A DNA stretch of 64,000 nt from Rhodoferax lacus. GTDB lineage: Bacteria; Pseudomonadota; Gammaproteobacteria; Burkholderiales; Burkholderiaceae_C. Of this stretch, positions 18,750 through 27,233 are shown one piece after another; positions within the stretch are counted from its first letter, which is position 1; each line of letters begins with the position of its first letter. The translations under genes and the position numbers were made by a program. The DNA lies in NCBI RefSeq assembly GCF_003415675.1, contig NZ_QFZK01000013.1, forward strand, positions 32,683 through 96,682, written 5' to 3'. The notes under the pieces are model-generated. The model worked only from the letters and a program-made list of their open reading frames with translations. It did no database searches and was not told the DNA's origin.

Positions 18750-20255
18750 TTACTCCGCGGCCGGCTCCGTGATGTCAATCCACACGGTCTTGAGCTCGGT
18801 GTACTGATCGTGGGCGTGGATGGATTTGTCACGGCCGCCAAAGCCCGACTCCTTGAAACCGCCAAACGGGGTGCTCACATCGCCCTCGCCAAAGCAGTTC
18901 ACCGTGACGGTTCCGGCGCGGATCTCGCGCGCCAGCTTCATGGCATGACGCTGGTTGGCGGTATAGACCGAAGCGGCCAGACCGTAGACGGTGTCATTGG
19001 CCAGGGCCACGGCCTCTGGCACGGTGTCGAAGGTGGTGACGCACAGAATGGGACCAAAGATTTCTTCGCGGAACAAGCGGCTTTGCGGCGTCACGCCCTC
19101 CACCACCGTGGGCTCCACAAATGCGCCGCCGTAGGTCCTGCCGCCGAATGCAAACTTGCAGCCATCGGCCTTGGCCTGCTCCAGATAGGAATTTACTTTT
19201 TCGAAGTGCCCGCAGCTTACCAGCGCACCAATCTTGTTGGCAGGGTCCAGCGGGTCGCCGGTTTTCCAGGCCTCAAGGGCGCGGCCTACAGCCTCCAGCA
19301 GCTTGTCTTTGATGGAGGCCTGCACGATGAGGCGCGAGGTGGCCGAGCAGTTTTCACCCATGTTCCAGAACGCGCCATTCACTACGTGCGCAGCCACTGC
19401 GTCCAGGTCTTCGGCGTCACCCAGCACCACGGCCGGGTTCTTGCCACCGCACTCCAGCACGATGCGCTTGAGGTTGGAGTCTGCGGCGTAACGCAAGAAG
19501 CGTTTGCCGGTGACCGTGGAGCCGGTAAAGCTCACCATGTCCACTTCGGGGTGCAGGCCGATCGGCTCGCCCGCATCTTTGCCGCTGCCGGTGACCACAT
19601 TGAAGACACCGGCGGGAATGCCGGCCTCTTGCGCCAACTCGGCCACGCGCAGGGTGGAGAGCGTGGTGAGTTCGGCGGGCTTGACGATCACCGAGCAACC
19701 GGCAGCCAGGGCCGGACCAATCTTCCAGGCCAGCATCAAGAGCGGAAAGTTCCAGGGCAGCACCAGGCCGACCACGCCAATCGCCTCGCGGCTCACCAGC
19801 GCCAGCACATTGGGGCCGGCGGGTGCGGTGGTGTCGTAAATCTTGTCGATCAGCTCGGCATGCCAGCGAATCGTCTTGATGGTCTCTGGAATGTCCACAC
19901 CCACGCACTCGCCCACCGGCTTGCCGCTGTCCACGCTCTCCAACACCGAGAGTTCGGTGGCGTTGTCTTCCATCAGTTGCGCAAAACGCATCAGCACCGC
20001 TTTGCGATCGCTGGGGTGCAGGCGGCTCCAGCGGCCATCATCGAACGCGGCCTTGGCGGCTTGTACCGCCACATCCACATCCGCCTTGCCACAGGCCGCC
20101 ACCTGGGCCAGCACCGCGCCGGTGGCCGGGTTGAGCGAGGCAAAGGTTTCACCCGACAGGGCATCGCAAAAGGCGCCATTGATAAAGGCGCGGCTCTGAA
20201 AATTCAGGTGCTTGGCAATGGCCGCATAGTCTTCAAAGGTGTGAACGTCGCTCAT
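18750..20255 (-). CDS. NAD(P)-dependent aldehyde dehydrogenase, candidate 2-oxoglutarate semialdehyde dehydrogenase
   Basis: The 501-aa protein is a full-length aldehyde dehydrogenase. Visible are the cofactor/oxyanion Asn in PWNFPLLM, the Rossmann motif FTGSTVTG, the general base Glu in LECGGKNP and the catalytic Cys in MGENCSATSR. It is closest in pattern to PuuC-like enzymes. Five bases separate it from the FAD oxidoreductase. With the DapA-family deaminase upstream, the expected substrate is 2-oxoglutarate semialdehyde (the LhpG step). An aminoaldehyde dehydrogenase role is an alternative because PuuC and PuuB homologues often pair in the same way. Confidence 0.82.
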   Translation of the reverse strand: MSDVHTFEDYAAIAKHLNFQSRAFINGAFCDALSGETFASLNPATGAVLAQVAACGKADVDVAVQAAKAAFDDGRWSRLHPSDRKAVLMRFAQLMEDNATELSVLESVDSGKPVGECVGVDIPETIKTIRWHAELIDKIYDTTAPAGPNVLALVSREAIGVVGLVLPWNFPLLMLAWKIGPALAAGCSVIVKPAELTTLSTLRVAELAQEAGIPAGVFNVVTGSGKDAGEPIGLHPEVDMVSFTGSTVTGKRFLRYAADSNLKRIVLECGGKNPAVVLGDAEDLDAVAAHVVNGAFWNMGENCSATSRLIVQASIKDKLLEAVGRALEAWKTGDPLDPANKIGALVSCGHFEKVNSYLEQAKADGCKFAFGGRTYGGAFVEPTVVEGVTPQSRLFREEIFGPILCVTTFDTVPEAVALANDTVYGLAASVYTANQRHAMKLAREIRAGTVTVNCFGEGDVSTPFGGFKESGFGGRDKSIHAHDQYTELKTVWIDITEPAAE

Positions 20256-20359
20256 CTCGGGCTCCAGGTTGAATCAATAAATTCGGGCAAAGCCTTCCCC
20301 CCTGCGCAGAAATCTGCGCACTAAAAAGCCGGAAGGAAAGGCGGGTTGTGCGGTGCTGC

Positions 20360-21268
20360 TCAGGCAGCCATCAGGTCGTCGTAAACCAGCTTGAAGCGGT
20401 CTTTTTCGGCCTGGTTCAAGGGCAGCAAAGGCTTGCGGGTGTTGCCCACGGGCAGGCCCGAGAGTTCGCAGCCGTATTTGACGTACTGGCAGAACTTGCC
20501 GCCCTGCTCCAGCACGCTCAAGAGCGGCAGGAACTTGGCGGCCAGGGCGCGCGCGGCGCTCAGGTCTTTGTCCACCACGGCCTTCTGGTACAGGGCCACA
20601 TGCTGCGCACCGCAGAAATTGGAAGCACCACCAACCCAGCAGCGCGCACCCCAGGCAAAGAACTCCAGAATCTGGTCGTCCATGCCGCAACCGGTTTGCA
20701 GCTGGTCGGCATATTCCGTGATGAGGCGATGCATGCGCTCCACCGAGCCAGTGCTTTCCTTGATGGCCTGGAAGTTGGGGCGGTTCTTGAGCGCGTCGAT
20801 GTACTCAAAGCTCATTTCGGTTCCGGTCCGGGCAGGAAAGTTGTAGAGCATGGCCGGCAGGTTGATCGCATCGTCGATCGCCAGCGTGTGGGCCAGCAGT
20901 TCTTCCTGCGTGGGCTGGCAGTAGTAGGGTGCGGCCACCAGTATTGAGTCATAGCCAAGCCCTTTGGCGTACAGACCAATATCCAGACTCTCGTCGGTCG
21001 TAGTAGCGTTGATACCGGCCATCAAGGGGATACGCCCCTTGGTCAGTCCGGATACGCACTGCAACAAATCCTTGCGCTCCTGGTTGCTCAGAGCGTAATA
21101 CTCGCCGGTGGTGCCACCCACAATCAGTCCGCTGATTTTTTGTTCAATCAGGCGCTCGACCAAAGGGCCAACCGCTGCCATATCCATCTGGCCATTGGCT
21201 GCAAAGGGGGTAACGATGGGGGTCCAGATGCCGTCGAAATTCATACTATGTCCTCGTGGTGTTGCCAA
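20360..21268 (-). CDS. DapA-family lyase/deaminase, candidate delta1-pyrroline-4-hydroxy-2-carboxylate deaminase
   Basis: The 302-aa protein is a DHDPS/NAL-family TIM barrel: the GGTTGEYYALS loop for the 2-keto acid, a Tyr in YNFPARTG and the Schiff-base Lys in AIKESTGS. A biosynthetic DHDPS is unlikely in this operon. The LhpC-type deaminase that converts pyrroline-4-hydroxy-2-carboxylate to 2-oxoglutarate semialdehyde belongs to this family and completes the set with the FAD oxidoreductase and aldehyde dehydrogenase. It is the first gene of the ten-gene minus-strand operon. Confidence 0.85.
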   Translation of the reverse strand: MATPRGHSMNFDGIWTPIVTPFAANGQMDMAAVGPLVERLIEQKISGLIVGGTTGEYYALSNQERKDLLQCVSGLTKGRIPLMAGINATTTDESLDIGLYAKGLGYDSILVAAPYYCQPTQEELLAHTLAIDDAINLPAMLYNFPARTGTEMSFEYIDALKNRPNFQAIKESTGSVERMHRLITEYADQLQTGCGMDDQILEFFAWGARCWVGGASNFCGAQHVALYQKAVVDKDLSAARALAAKFLPLLSVLEQGGKFCQYVKYGCELSGLPVGNTRKPLLPLNQAEKDRFKLVYDDLMAA

Positions 21269-21643
21269 GCTGTCTGCGTTGGATTGGGACGAAGATTAAG
21301 TGAGTTATTGACGGGCCTCAAACGACAAATTCTGGCGGCAATTGATAACCTCAGGTAATGTGAAACAGCCTTTTGCACCACGCCGGTACGTGCTTTGCAC
21401 TGGCCTGGCGCAGACTGCACCAGATTGGAATTCTCCTCTGAAAACGGCCCGCAATCAGGCGTTTTCAAGCTACCGTTTTACGTGCATTTTGAGGGGCCTC
21501 AGCGCACCTTCGCTGAACCCTTCAGATCACGCATGGGGCGCCGGGAGCATCACAAAACCGACATCCAGACAAACCCTAATGGGCGCCCCGCCGGCATCGC
21601 CGAGCGGCGAAATATGCACAGGATTTGACGGGTTCTGCGCGGT

Positions 21644-21687
21644 ACACCATGGCAGTCGGCTCTATGGTGTGTGCGTTGCCATGGCAA
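21644..21687. promoter_or_regulatory. Operator candidates in the divergent promoter gap
   Basis: The 457-base gap between the deaminase gene and the divergent racemase-like gene (21269-21725) has no credible ORF. It contains ACACCAT (21644-21650) with its complement ATGGTGT (21664-21670), and the perfect 12-bp palindrome TTGCCATGGCAA at 21676-21687, ending 38 bases before the GTG at 21726. Both could bind the GlxA-type or a LysR regulator and control both directions. This is inferred from symmetry and position. Confidence 0.45.
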
Positions 21688-21725
21688 ACCATGCATCACG
21701 AAACCAACTCTGAAAGGCCCCCCTG

Positions 21726-22721
21726 GTGCGATATACCTTCTTCTGCATTGATGCGCATGCCTGTGGCAACCCGGTGCGCGTGGTGGCTGGGGGCTTCCCC
21801 ATGTTGCCCCACCTGTCCATGGCCGATCGGCGTGAAATTTTTGTGCGCGATCACGACTGGATTCGCAAGGCGCTGATGTTTGAGCCGCGTGGCCACGATG
21901 CGATGTCGGGCGCAATCTTGTACCCATCCATACGGCCCGAATGCGATTTTGGCGTTCTGTTCATTGAGGTGAGCGGCTGCCTGCCCATGTGTGGTGCTGG
22001 CACGCTGGGCCTGGTCACCATTGCCATAGAAGAAGGCCTGGTGCAGCCACGCACGCCGGGGCGCCTTACCATTGAGACCCCGGCGGGGGTGATAGAGGTG
22101 CAATACGCCATGCAGGGCCATAAGGTGGCGTGGGTACAGTTCTTCAATGTGGCCAGTTTTCTCTCGCACCGCGATATGGAGGTGGACGTGCCGGGTCTGG
22201 GCCGCCTGACGGTGGATGTAGCCTATGGCGGAAACTACTACGCCATCGTCGATCCACAGGCCAACTGGAACGGGCTTGATGGCATGACGGCGAACGCCCT
22301 CATTGCACACAGCCAAAGCCTGCGCAGCGCACTGGCGCCACTGCTCAACCCCGTTCACCCAGACGACGCGCGCATCCAGGGCGTGCACCATGTTCTGTGG
22401 TGTGACAAGGGCGGCGCGCAATCCGACGGCCGTTCTGCCGTGTTCTATGGCGACAAGGCGATAGACCGCTCGCCGGGCGGCACCGGCACGTCCGCGCGGT
22501 TGGCGCAACTGCATGGAAAAGGTCTTTTGCAGGTCGGCGACAGCTACCGCAACGAGAGCCTGATTGGCACCATCTATGTGGGCGGTGTGGAAAGCACGGC
22601 CACTATTGGCAGCCTTACCGGCATCGTGCCGAGCGTGCGCGGCTGGGCGCAGGTGATTGGCCACAACACCATTTTTGTCGACGACAGCGACCCGCTGGCG
22701 TACGGTTTTCAATTGACCTAG
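21726..22721 (+). CDS. Proline racemase/4-hydroxyproline epimerase homologue with altered active site
   Basis: The 331-aa protein starts at a GTG preceded by AAAGG. It aligns with 4-hydroxyproline epimerases along its whole length. The first catalytic Cys is present (Cys89 in PMCGAG), but the usual MCGH His is Ala. The second catalytic Cys, expected in SPCGTGT, is Gly251 (codon GGC at 22476-22478). The Asp in the preceding DRSP motif is kept. With one acid/base missing, normal two-base racemisation is not expected. It may be a dehydratase, act in one direction or on another substrate, or be damaged. It heads the plus-strand gene set and is followed 13 bases later by purU. Confidence 0.85.
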   Translation: MRYTFFCIDAHACGNPVRVVAGGFPMLPHLSMADRREIFVRDHDWIRKALMFEPRGHDAMSGAILYPSIRPECDFGVLFIEVSGCLPMCGAGTLGLVTIAIEEGLVQPRTPGRLTIETPAGVIEVQYAMQGHKVAWVQFFNVASFLSHRDMEVDVPGLGRLTVDVAYGGNYYAIVDPQANWNGLDGMTANALIAHSQSLRSALAPLLNPVHPDDARIQGVHHVLWCDKGGAQSDGRSAVFYGDKAIDRSPGGTGTSARLAQLHGKGLLQVGDSYRNESLIGTIYVGGVESTATIGSLTGIVPSVRGWAQVIGHNTIFVDDSDPLAYGFQLT

Positions 22722-22734
22722 AAGTATCCTGTTC

Positions 22735-23610
22735 ATGCACATATCCATTTCCGGCAAACCCCACTACATCCTGACCGCGAGCTGTGATAGCCGCGTCGGT
22801 ACGGTGGCCCGTGTATCGGGCTTTCTGGCCGCGCATGGTTGCTACATCGACGACATGCACCAGTTCGCAGATGGGGTTACCGGGCGCTTTTTTATACGCA
22901 TCAGCTTCTATGGCGAGCCCGGGCGGACGCCTGCGCTGGACACATTGCGCTCCGACTTCCATGACGTGGCGCAGAGCGAGCAAATGGAGTGGGCCATTGT
23001 GGACGCAGCACTGCGGCCCCGGGTGCTCATCATGGTGTCCCGGTTTGACCACTGTCTGGTGGATTTGTTTTACCGCCAGCGCACCGGTGAGCTCAGGATG
23101 GACATCAGCGCCGTGGTATCCAACCACCCGGATCTGCAAGCCCTGGTGGAGGCTCAGGGCATACGTTTTGTGCACCTTCCGGTCACGCCGCAAACCAAAG
23201 CCGAGCAGGAGCTCAGGCTGATGGAGCTGGTGCACGAAACCCAAAGCGAGCTGGTGGTACTGGCGCGCTATATGCAGGTGCTGTCCGATGATCTGTGCCG
23301 CCGTCTGCGCGGACAGGCCATCAACATCCACCACAGCTTTCTGCCCGGATTCAAGGGTGCCAAGCCTTACCACCAGGCCCACGCGCGCGGCGTCAAGTTG
23401 ACCGGTGCTACGGCCCACTATGTGACTGCGGACCTGGACGAAGGCCCAATCATCGAGCAAGTCGTGCTGCGCGTGGACCACAGCTACACCCCCGACAAAC
23501 TGGCGGCTACCGGGCGAGACTCCGAATGCCGGGCGCTGGCCACCGCCGTGCGCTTACATGTGGAACGCCGGGTGTTGCTGAACGAGACCAAGACCGTGAT
23601 TTTCGACTAA
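22735..23610 (+). CDS. purU: Formyltetrahydrofolate deformylase
   Basis: The 291-aa protein has an N-terminal ACT domain (residues 8-90) and a C-terminal formyltransferase-fold hydrolase domain with INIHHSFLPGFKGAKPYHQA and the catalytic Asp in TADLDEGPIIEQ. It hydrolyses 10-formyl-THF to formate and THF. Such genes accompany demethylation pathways that load C1 units onto folate (sarcosine and glycine betaine clusters), which suits the Rieske demethylase downstream. The C-terminus LLNETKTVIFD is normal. Confidence 0.93.
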   Translation: MHISISGKPHYILTASCDSRVGTVARVSGFLAAHGCYIDDMHQFADGVTGRFFIRISFYGEPGRTPALDTLRSDFHDVAQSEQMEWAIVDAALRPRVLIMVSRFDHCLVDLFYRQRTGELRMDISAVVSNHPDLQALVEAQGIRFVHLPVTPQTKAEQELRLMELVHETQSELVVLARYMQVLSDDLCRRLRGQAINIHHSFLPGFKGAKPYHQAHARGVKLTGATAHYVTADLDEGPIIEQVVLRVDHSYTPDKLAATGRDSECRALATAVRLHVERRVLLNETKTVIFD

Positions 23611-23662
23611 GGCGCCGGTTACCATGGGCCAAGGATCACCCGCACCAAGGCTCCATGTACCC

Positions 23663-24586
23663 ATGAAAGCAGCAGAAGATAAGAAAGGCTACCGCCGACT
23701 CCTGCCCTCACTGACCGCTCTGGTCGAGTTCGAGGCGGCCGCACGCCTGGGCAGCTTTACCAAGGCCGCTGACGAATTGGGGGTGACCCAGCCGGCGGTA
23801 AGCCGGCAAGTGCGTGGCTTGGAAGAGATGCTGGGTGCACCTCTGTTCCACAGGCAGCACCGGGCCATCGTGCTGACCAGCGAGGGTGAGACCCTGTACG
23901 CGGTGGTGGCCGAATCAATGAAGCGCATTGCCGGCGCGTTTGACCGCATCTCCGGCGGCCAACATGTGCAGGAGCTGGTGCTGGCCACCACGGCGGCCTT
24001 CTCCCGCTTTCGGGTCATGCCCCGGCTCGGTGACCTGCGCCGCATGCTGCCGCAATTGCGCCTGCGCCTGACCACGCAAATGTTTACTGCCGACCTGCGC
24101 CACAACGAGGTGGACCTGGCCGTGCGCTATGGCAACGGCAAGTGGAGCGATGGCAGCGCCACTCTGCTCTATGACGAAGAAGTGTTTCCGGTCTGTTCGG
24201 CACGCTGGTTACAGGAGAACCCGGCACCGCAGTCGCTGGCCGAACTGGCCCGGGCACCGCTGATTGAGTCCCTCTCCACCTCGGAAGGCTGGATGGGCTG
24301 GGAGGAATGGTTTCTGCTGGCCGGTGCACTGCGGCAAAAGCTGGACTTCACGCTGCAATGCAGCCTCTACACCGATGCCGTGCAGGCCACCTTGTTGGGC
24401 CAAGGCGTCACGCTGGGCTGGTCGCGCCTGTTGCAGGAGCAGCTGCACAGTGGGGAGCTGGTGCGGCTTGGCACGGCCTCGGTGAAGACCCGCAACGCCT
24501 ACTACGCCGTGGTGCCACACGGTCGCAGCCCCAACCACAGCGTCAGCCAGCTGATTGCGTGGCTGCAAAAAGACCGGCCGGACTGA
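23663..24586 (+). CDS. LysR-family regulator (GcvA-like)
   Basis: The product from the ATG at 23663 (MKAAEDKKGYRR) is 307 aa; the frame extends to 23624. The N-terminal winged helix includes RLGSFTKAADELGVTQPAVSRQ, then LEEMLGAPLFHR. The effector domain has the GcvA-group pattern (DLAVRYGNGKWSDG, LLGQGVTLGWSRLL). It lies directly upstream of the Rieske oxygenase, with a perfect inverted repeat in between, so it probably controls oxygenase expression. Confidence 0.9.
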   Translation: MKAAEDKKGYRRLLPSLTALVEFEAAARLGSFTKAADELGVTQPAVSRQVRGLEEMLGAPLFHRQHRAIVLTSEGETLYAVVAESMKRIAGAFDRISGGQHVQELVLATTAAFSRFRVMPRLGDLRRMLPQLRLRLTTQMFTADLRHNEVDLAVRYGNGKWSDGSATLLYDEEVFPVCSARWLQENPAPQSLAELARAPLIESLSTSEGWMGWEEWFLLAGALRQKLDFTLQCSLYTDAVQATLLGQGVTLGWSRLLQEQLHSGELVRLGTASVKTRNAYYAVVPHGRSPNHSVSQLIAWLQKDRPD

Positions 24587-24603
24587 GGCCAGGGCACCAC
24601 TGG

Positions 24604-24628
24604 TTCGCATTACCCCATGTAATGCGAA
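24604..24628. promoter_or_regulatory. 10-bp perfect inverted repeat, LysR box candidate
   Basis: TTCGCATTAC (24604-24613), 5-base spacer, GTAATGCGAA (24619-24628). The centre contains a T-N11-A arrangement, as in LysR-type operators. It lies between the LysR gene and the oxygenase ATG at 24739. There is no U-tract, so a terminator is unlikely. Confidence 0.6.
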
Positions 24629-24738
24629 AGGGAAAATATAGCGCGTTGACGCTCTTCTGGGTGCTTCAGATACTACTTCCATCCCTCCGGTGCCTGGCCA
24701 GCAAGCCAGCCCGGGCCCAGCGACGAAGAAGGAAGCCC

Positions 24739-25995
24739 ATGAGCACCCATACCCTGCATTCCCACAGTGAACTGCTGCGCCAGCGCGAGACCGGCTGTAC
24801 CCTGCCCGGCGCCCTCTATGGCCGCGACGACGTGTTTGATACCGACGTGAAGGTCTTTTTCCACAAGCACTGGATTCTGGTCGGCGTAACGGCCGATGTG
24901 CCGGAGCCCGGCGATGTCTGCACGGTGGACATTGGTAAAGCTTCGGTACTGATCGTGCGTGATGACAACGAGGACATCAGGGCCTGGCGAAATGTCTGCA
25001 GGCACCGCGGCGCGCGCCTGAAAGAAGCCGGCAAGTCCACCGTGGGCATGCTGGTCTGCCCCTACCACCAGTGGACCTACGACCTGGACGGCAGCCTGCG
25101 CCACACCACCCACATGGGCAGCGGCTTTGACGCCAGCTGCCGCAGCCTGTTGCCGGTGCACCTGCGCGTGGTGGGCAGCCTGATTTTTGTCTGCCTGGCC
25201 AAAGAGGCGCCCGCAGACATCGCTCTGCTGGAAGACAGCATGCGCCCGCGCCTGGCGCCCTACCAGCTGGACCAATGCAAGATTGCGTATGAGACCGAAA
25301 TCATCGAGAACGGCAACTGGAAACTGGTGATTGAAAACAACCGCGAGTGCTACCACTGCGCCGGCACCCACCCTGAGCTGACCAACTCCTTTTTGCCGGA
25401 AGACTTCGGCTATTGCCCCGACGGTCTGAGTCCGGAGTCACAGCAGGCACTGGAGGCCTACCACGCCCGCAACGCCGCCTGCGCCGCCAGTTGGGCTGCC
25501 GACGGTTTGGTCTCGCATGCGGTGGAAGCACTGGGGTCTGAGAACACCACCCTGTTTCGCACCCAGCGGCTGGTGATTGCCGGCGCCGGTGAATCACAAA
25601 CGCTGGATACGCAAGTAGCCTGCAAGCGCCTGCTGGGCGAGGTAACGCGACGCGACAGCGGCGACACGCATTTGTGGACGCACAGCTCCTGGTCGCATGT
25701 GATGAGCGACCACGCAGTCATCTCCTACATCATTCCGCTGGCACCCGACAAGACGCTGGTGCGCACCAAGTGGCTGGTACACCAGGACGCCATCGAAGGC
25801 GTGGACTACACCCTGTCCGGCCTGACCGAAGTCTGGGTCGCTACCAATGCGCAGGACGCAAGTCTGGTGGCCATCAACCACGCGGGCACCCAGGACCCGG
25901 GTTACCAGCCGGGCCCCCTGTCGCCGTTTACCGAGAGCTATGTGGACCAGTTCGCGCAGTGGTATGCCGCGCGCCTGCAGGCCCACGGTCTGTGA
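24739..25995 (+). CDS. Rieske non-haem iron oxygenase, betaine N-demethylase type (GbcA/stachydrine demethylase-like)
   Basis: The ATG at 24739 follows AAGGAAG. The 418-aa alpha subunit has the Rieske cluster ligands in CRHRGARL and CPYHQW (near residues 83-106) and the mononuclear-iron region ENNRECYHCAGTHPEL. This is the pattern of glycine betaine monooxygenase GbcA and proline betaine demethylase Stc2, which release a methyl group as formaldehyde. The next gene is its reductase, overlapping by 4 bases. A (hydroxy)proline betaine substrate is suggested by the neighbouring hydroxyproline genes. Confidence 0.9.
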   Translation: MSTHTLHSHSELLRQRETGCTLPGALYGRDDVFDTDVKVFFHKHWILVGVTADVPEPGDVCTVDIGKASVLIVRDDNEDIRAWRNVCRHRGARLKEAGKSTVGMLVCPYHQWTYDLDGSLRHTTHMGSGFDASCRSLLPVHLRVVGSLIFVCLAKEAPADIALLEDSMRPRLAPYQLDQCKIAYETEIIENGNWKLVIENNRECYHCAGTHPELTNSFLPEDFGYCPDGLSPESQQALEAYHARNAACAASWAADGLVSHAVEALGSENTTLFRTQRLVIAGAGESQTLDTQVACKRLLGEVTRRDSGDTHLWTHSSWSHVMSDHAVISYIIPLAPDKTLVRTKWLVHQDAIEGVDYTLSGLTEVWVATNAQDASLVAINHAGTQDPGYQPGPLSPFTESYVDQFAQWYAARLQAHGL

Positions 25996-27170
25996 GCCAG
26001 GCCATGCGCTCGCCCGAATCCCCCGCCGCCTTGCCCGCTGGCCACCAGGCCGAAGCGCTGTTCAGCAACCCGGAAACCTGGGAGCGCCTGCCCCTCTGGC
26101 CCAGCACCGAAAGTCGGCTGCTGCAATGCTGCGCCGTGAGCGACGAGACGCATGACGTGAAGAGCTTCACCTTCCGCCAGCCGGATGCGGCACCCGCGGC
26201 CTTCATGCCCGGCCAGTTCATCACCGTGCGTGCCACGGTAGGCGGCCTGCCGCTGATGCGTTGCTACACCATTTCGTCGTCTCCGGCGCGACCCTTCACG
26301 ATCAGCATCACAGTGAAAAAAGTGCCCGGCGGCATCCTGTCCAATTGGCTGCACGCCCACCTGCACGTCGGCGCCACACTGGAGGCCTTTGGCCCAGCCG
26401 GCATGTTCACACCGGCACCGGGGCAACGCAGCAAGCTGCTGTACCTGTCTGCCGGTTCCGGTGTCACCCCGCTGATGGCCATGACACGCGCCGGTCATGA
26501 CCTCGGGCTGGACCGCGACATCGTCTTCGTCCACAGCGCGCGCACGCCGGCGGATATCGTGTTCAGGCAGGAGCTGATTGCCCTGCAGTCCCGGCTGCCG
26601 GGCCTGCAAGTCATGCAAGTGTGTGAGAGCAAGGGCGATGCGCCCGACTGGCAGGGGCCGGTGGGCCGCCTGAGCCTGGAGCTGTTGCAGCGGCTGGTGC
26701 CCGATTTCCCGCAGCGCGAGGTCTTCACCTGCGGACCGGCCGGCTATATGCAGGCGGCGCAAGAACTGTTGCTGCGTGGCGGCCACCCGGCAGAGCATTA
26801 CCACCAGGAGAGTTTTGACCTGGGCAGTACGACCGCAGGGTCTGCCGAAGCCGTTGCCGAGTCACCGCCGTCGTCGACGGCCAGTGCAGCCCCTCCCATC
26901 GAAGCAGCCAGCTTCAGCGTCACCCTGGCCAAATCGAAAAAAACCATCACCGTCAGCGGTGCGCACATGCTGTTGGCCTCGCTGCGCCGTGCCGGTGTAC
27001 CGGTGCCATCGTCCTGCGGCCAGGGCCTGTGCGGCACCTGCAAGACCCCGTTGTTGCAGGGCCAGGTCGCAATGACCCACCAAGGCGGCATCCGCCAGCG
27101 TGAGATCGACAAGGGCCTGCGCCTGCTGTGTTGCAGCCGCCCGGAGTCCGATCTGGTGCTGGAGCTTTAG
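25992..27170 (+). CDS. Oxygenase reductase with FAD, NAD and C-terminal 2Fe-2S domains (GbcB-like)
   Basis: The GTG at 25992 overlaps the oxygenase stop (GTGA); an ATG at 26004 is the alternative start. The product, about 392 aa, has an FAD-binding barrel (RCYTISSSP), an NAD-binding domain (GSGVTPLMAM, FTCGPAGYM), a linker rich in Ala/Ser/Pro near residues 275-305, and a plant-type ferredoxin domain with SSCGQGLCGTCKTPL and a final CC. It passes electrons from NAD(P)H to the Rieske oxygenase. Confidence 0.92.
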   Translation: MSQAMRSPESPAALPAGHQAEALFSNPETWERLPLWPSTESRLLQCCAVSDETHDVKSFTFRQPDAAPAAFMPGQFITVRATVGGLPLMRCYTISSSPARPFTISITVKKVPGGILSNWLHAHLHVGATLEAFGPAGMFTPAPGQRSKLLYLSAGSGVTPLMAMTRAGHDLGLDRDIVFVHSARTPADIVFRQELIALQSRLPGLQVMQVCESKGDAPDWQGPVGRLSLELLQRLVPDFPQREVFTCGPAGYMQAAQELLLRGGHPAEHYHQESFDLGSTTAGSAEAVAESPPSSTASAAPPIEAASFSVTLAKSKKTITVSGAHMLLASLRRAGVPVPSSCGQGLCGTCKTPLLQGQVAMTHQGGIRQREIDKGLRLLCCSRPESDLVLEL

Positions 27171-27233
27171 CCCGATGCCCGCCGTCACCCTGCTTGTGTT
27201 TCCCCACCCCTTCACCTCACACAATACACCGCC

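Noticed and set aside
18810..20324. 504-codon plus-strand frame opposite the aldehyde dehydrogenase gene
   Set aside because: Shadow frame; the minus strand encodes an intact aldehyde dehydrogenase with all motifs.
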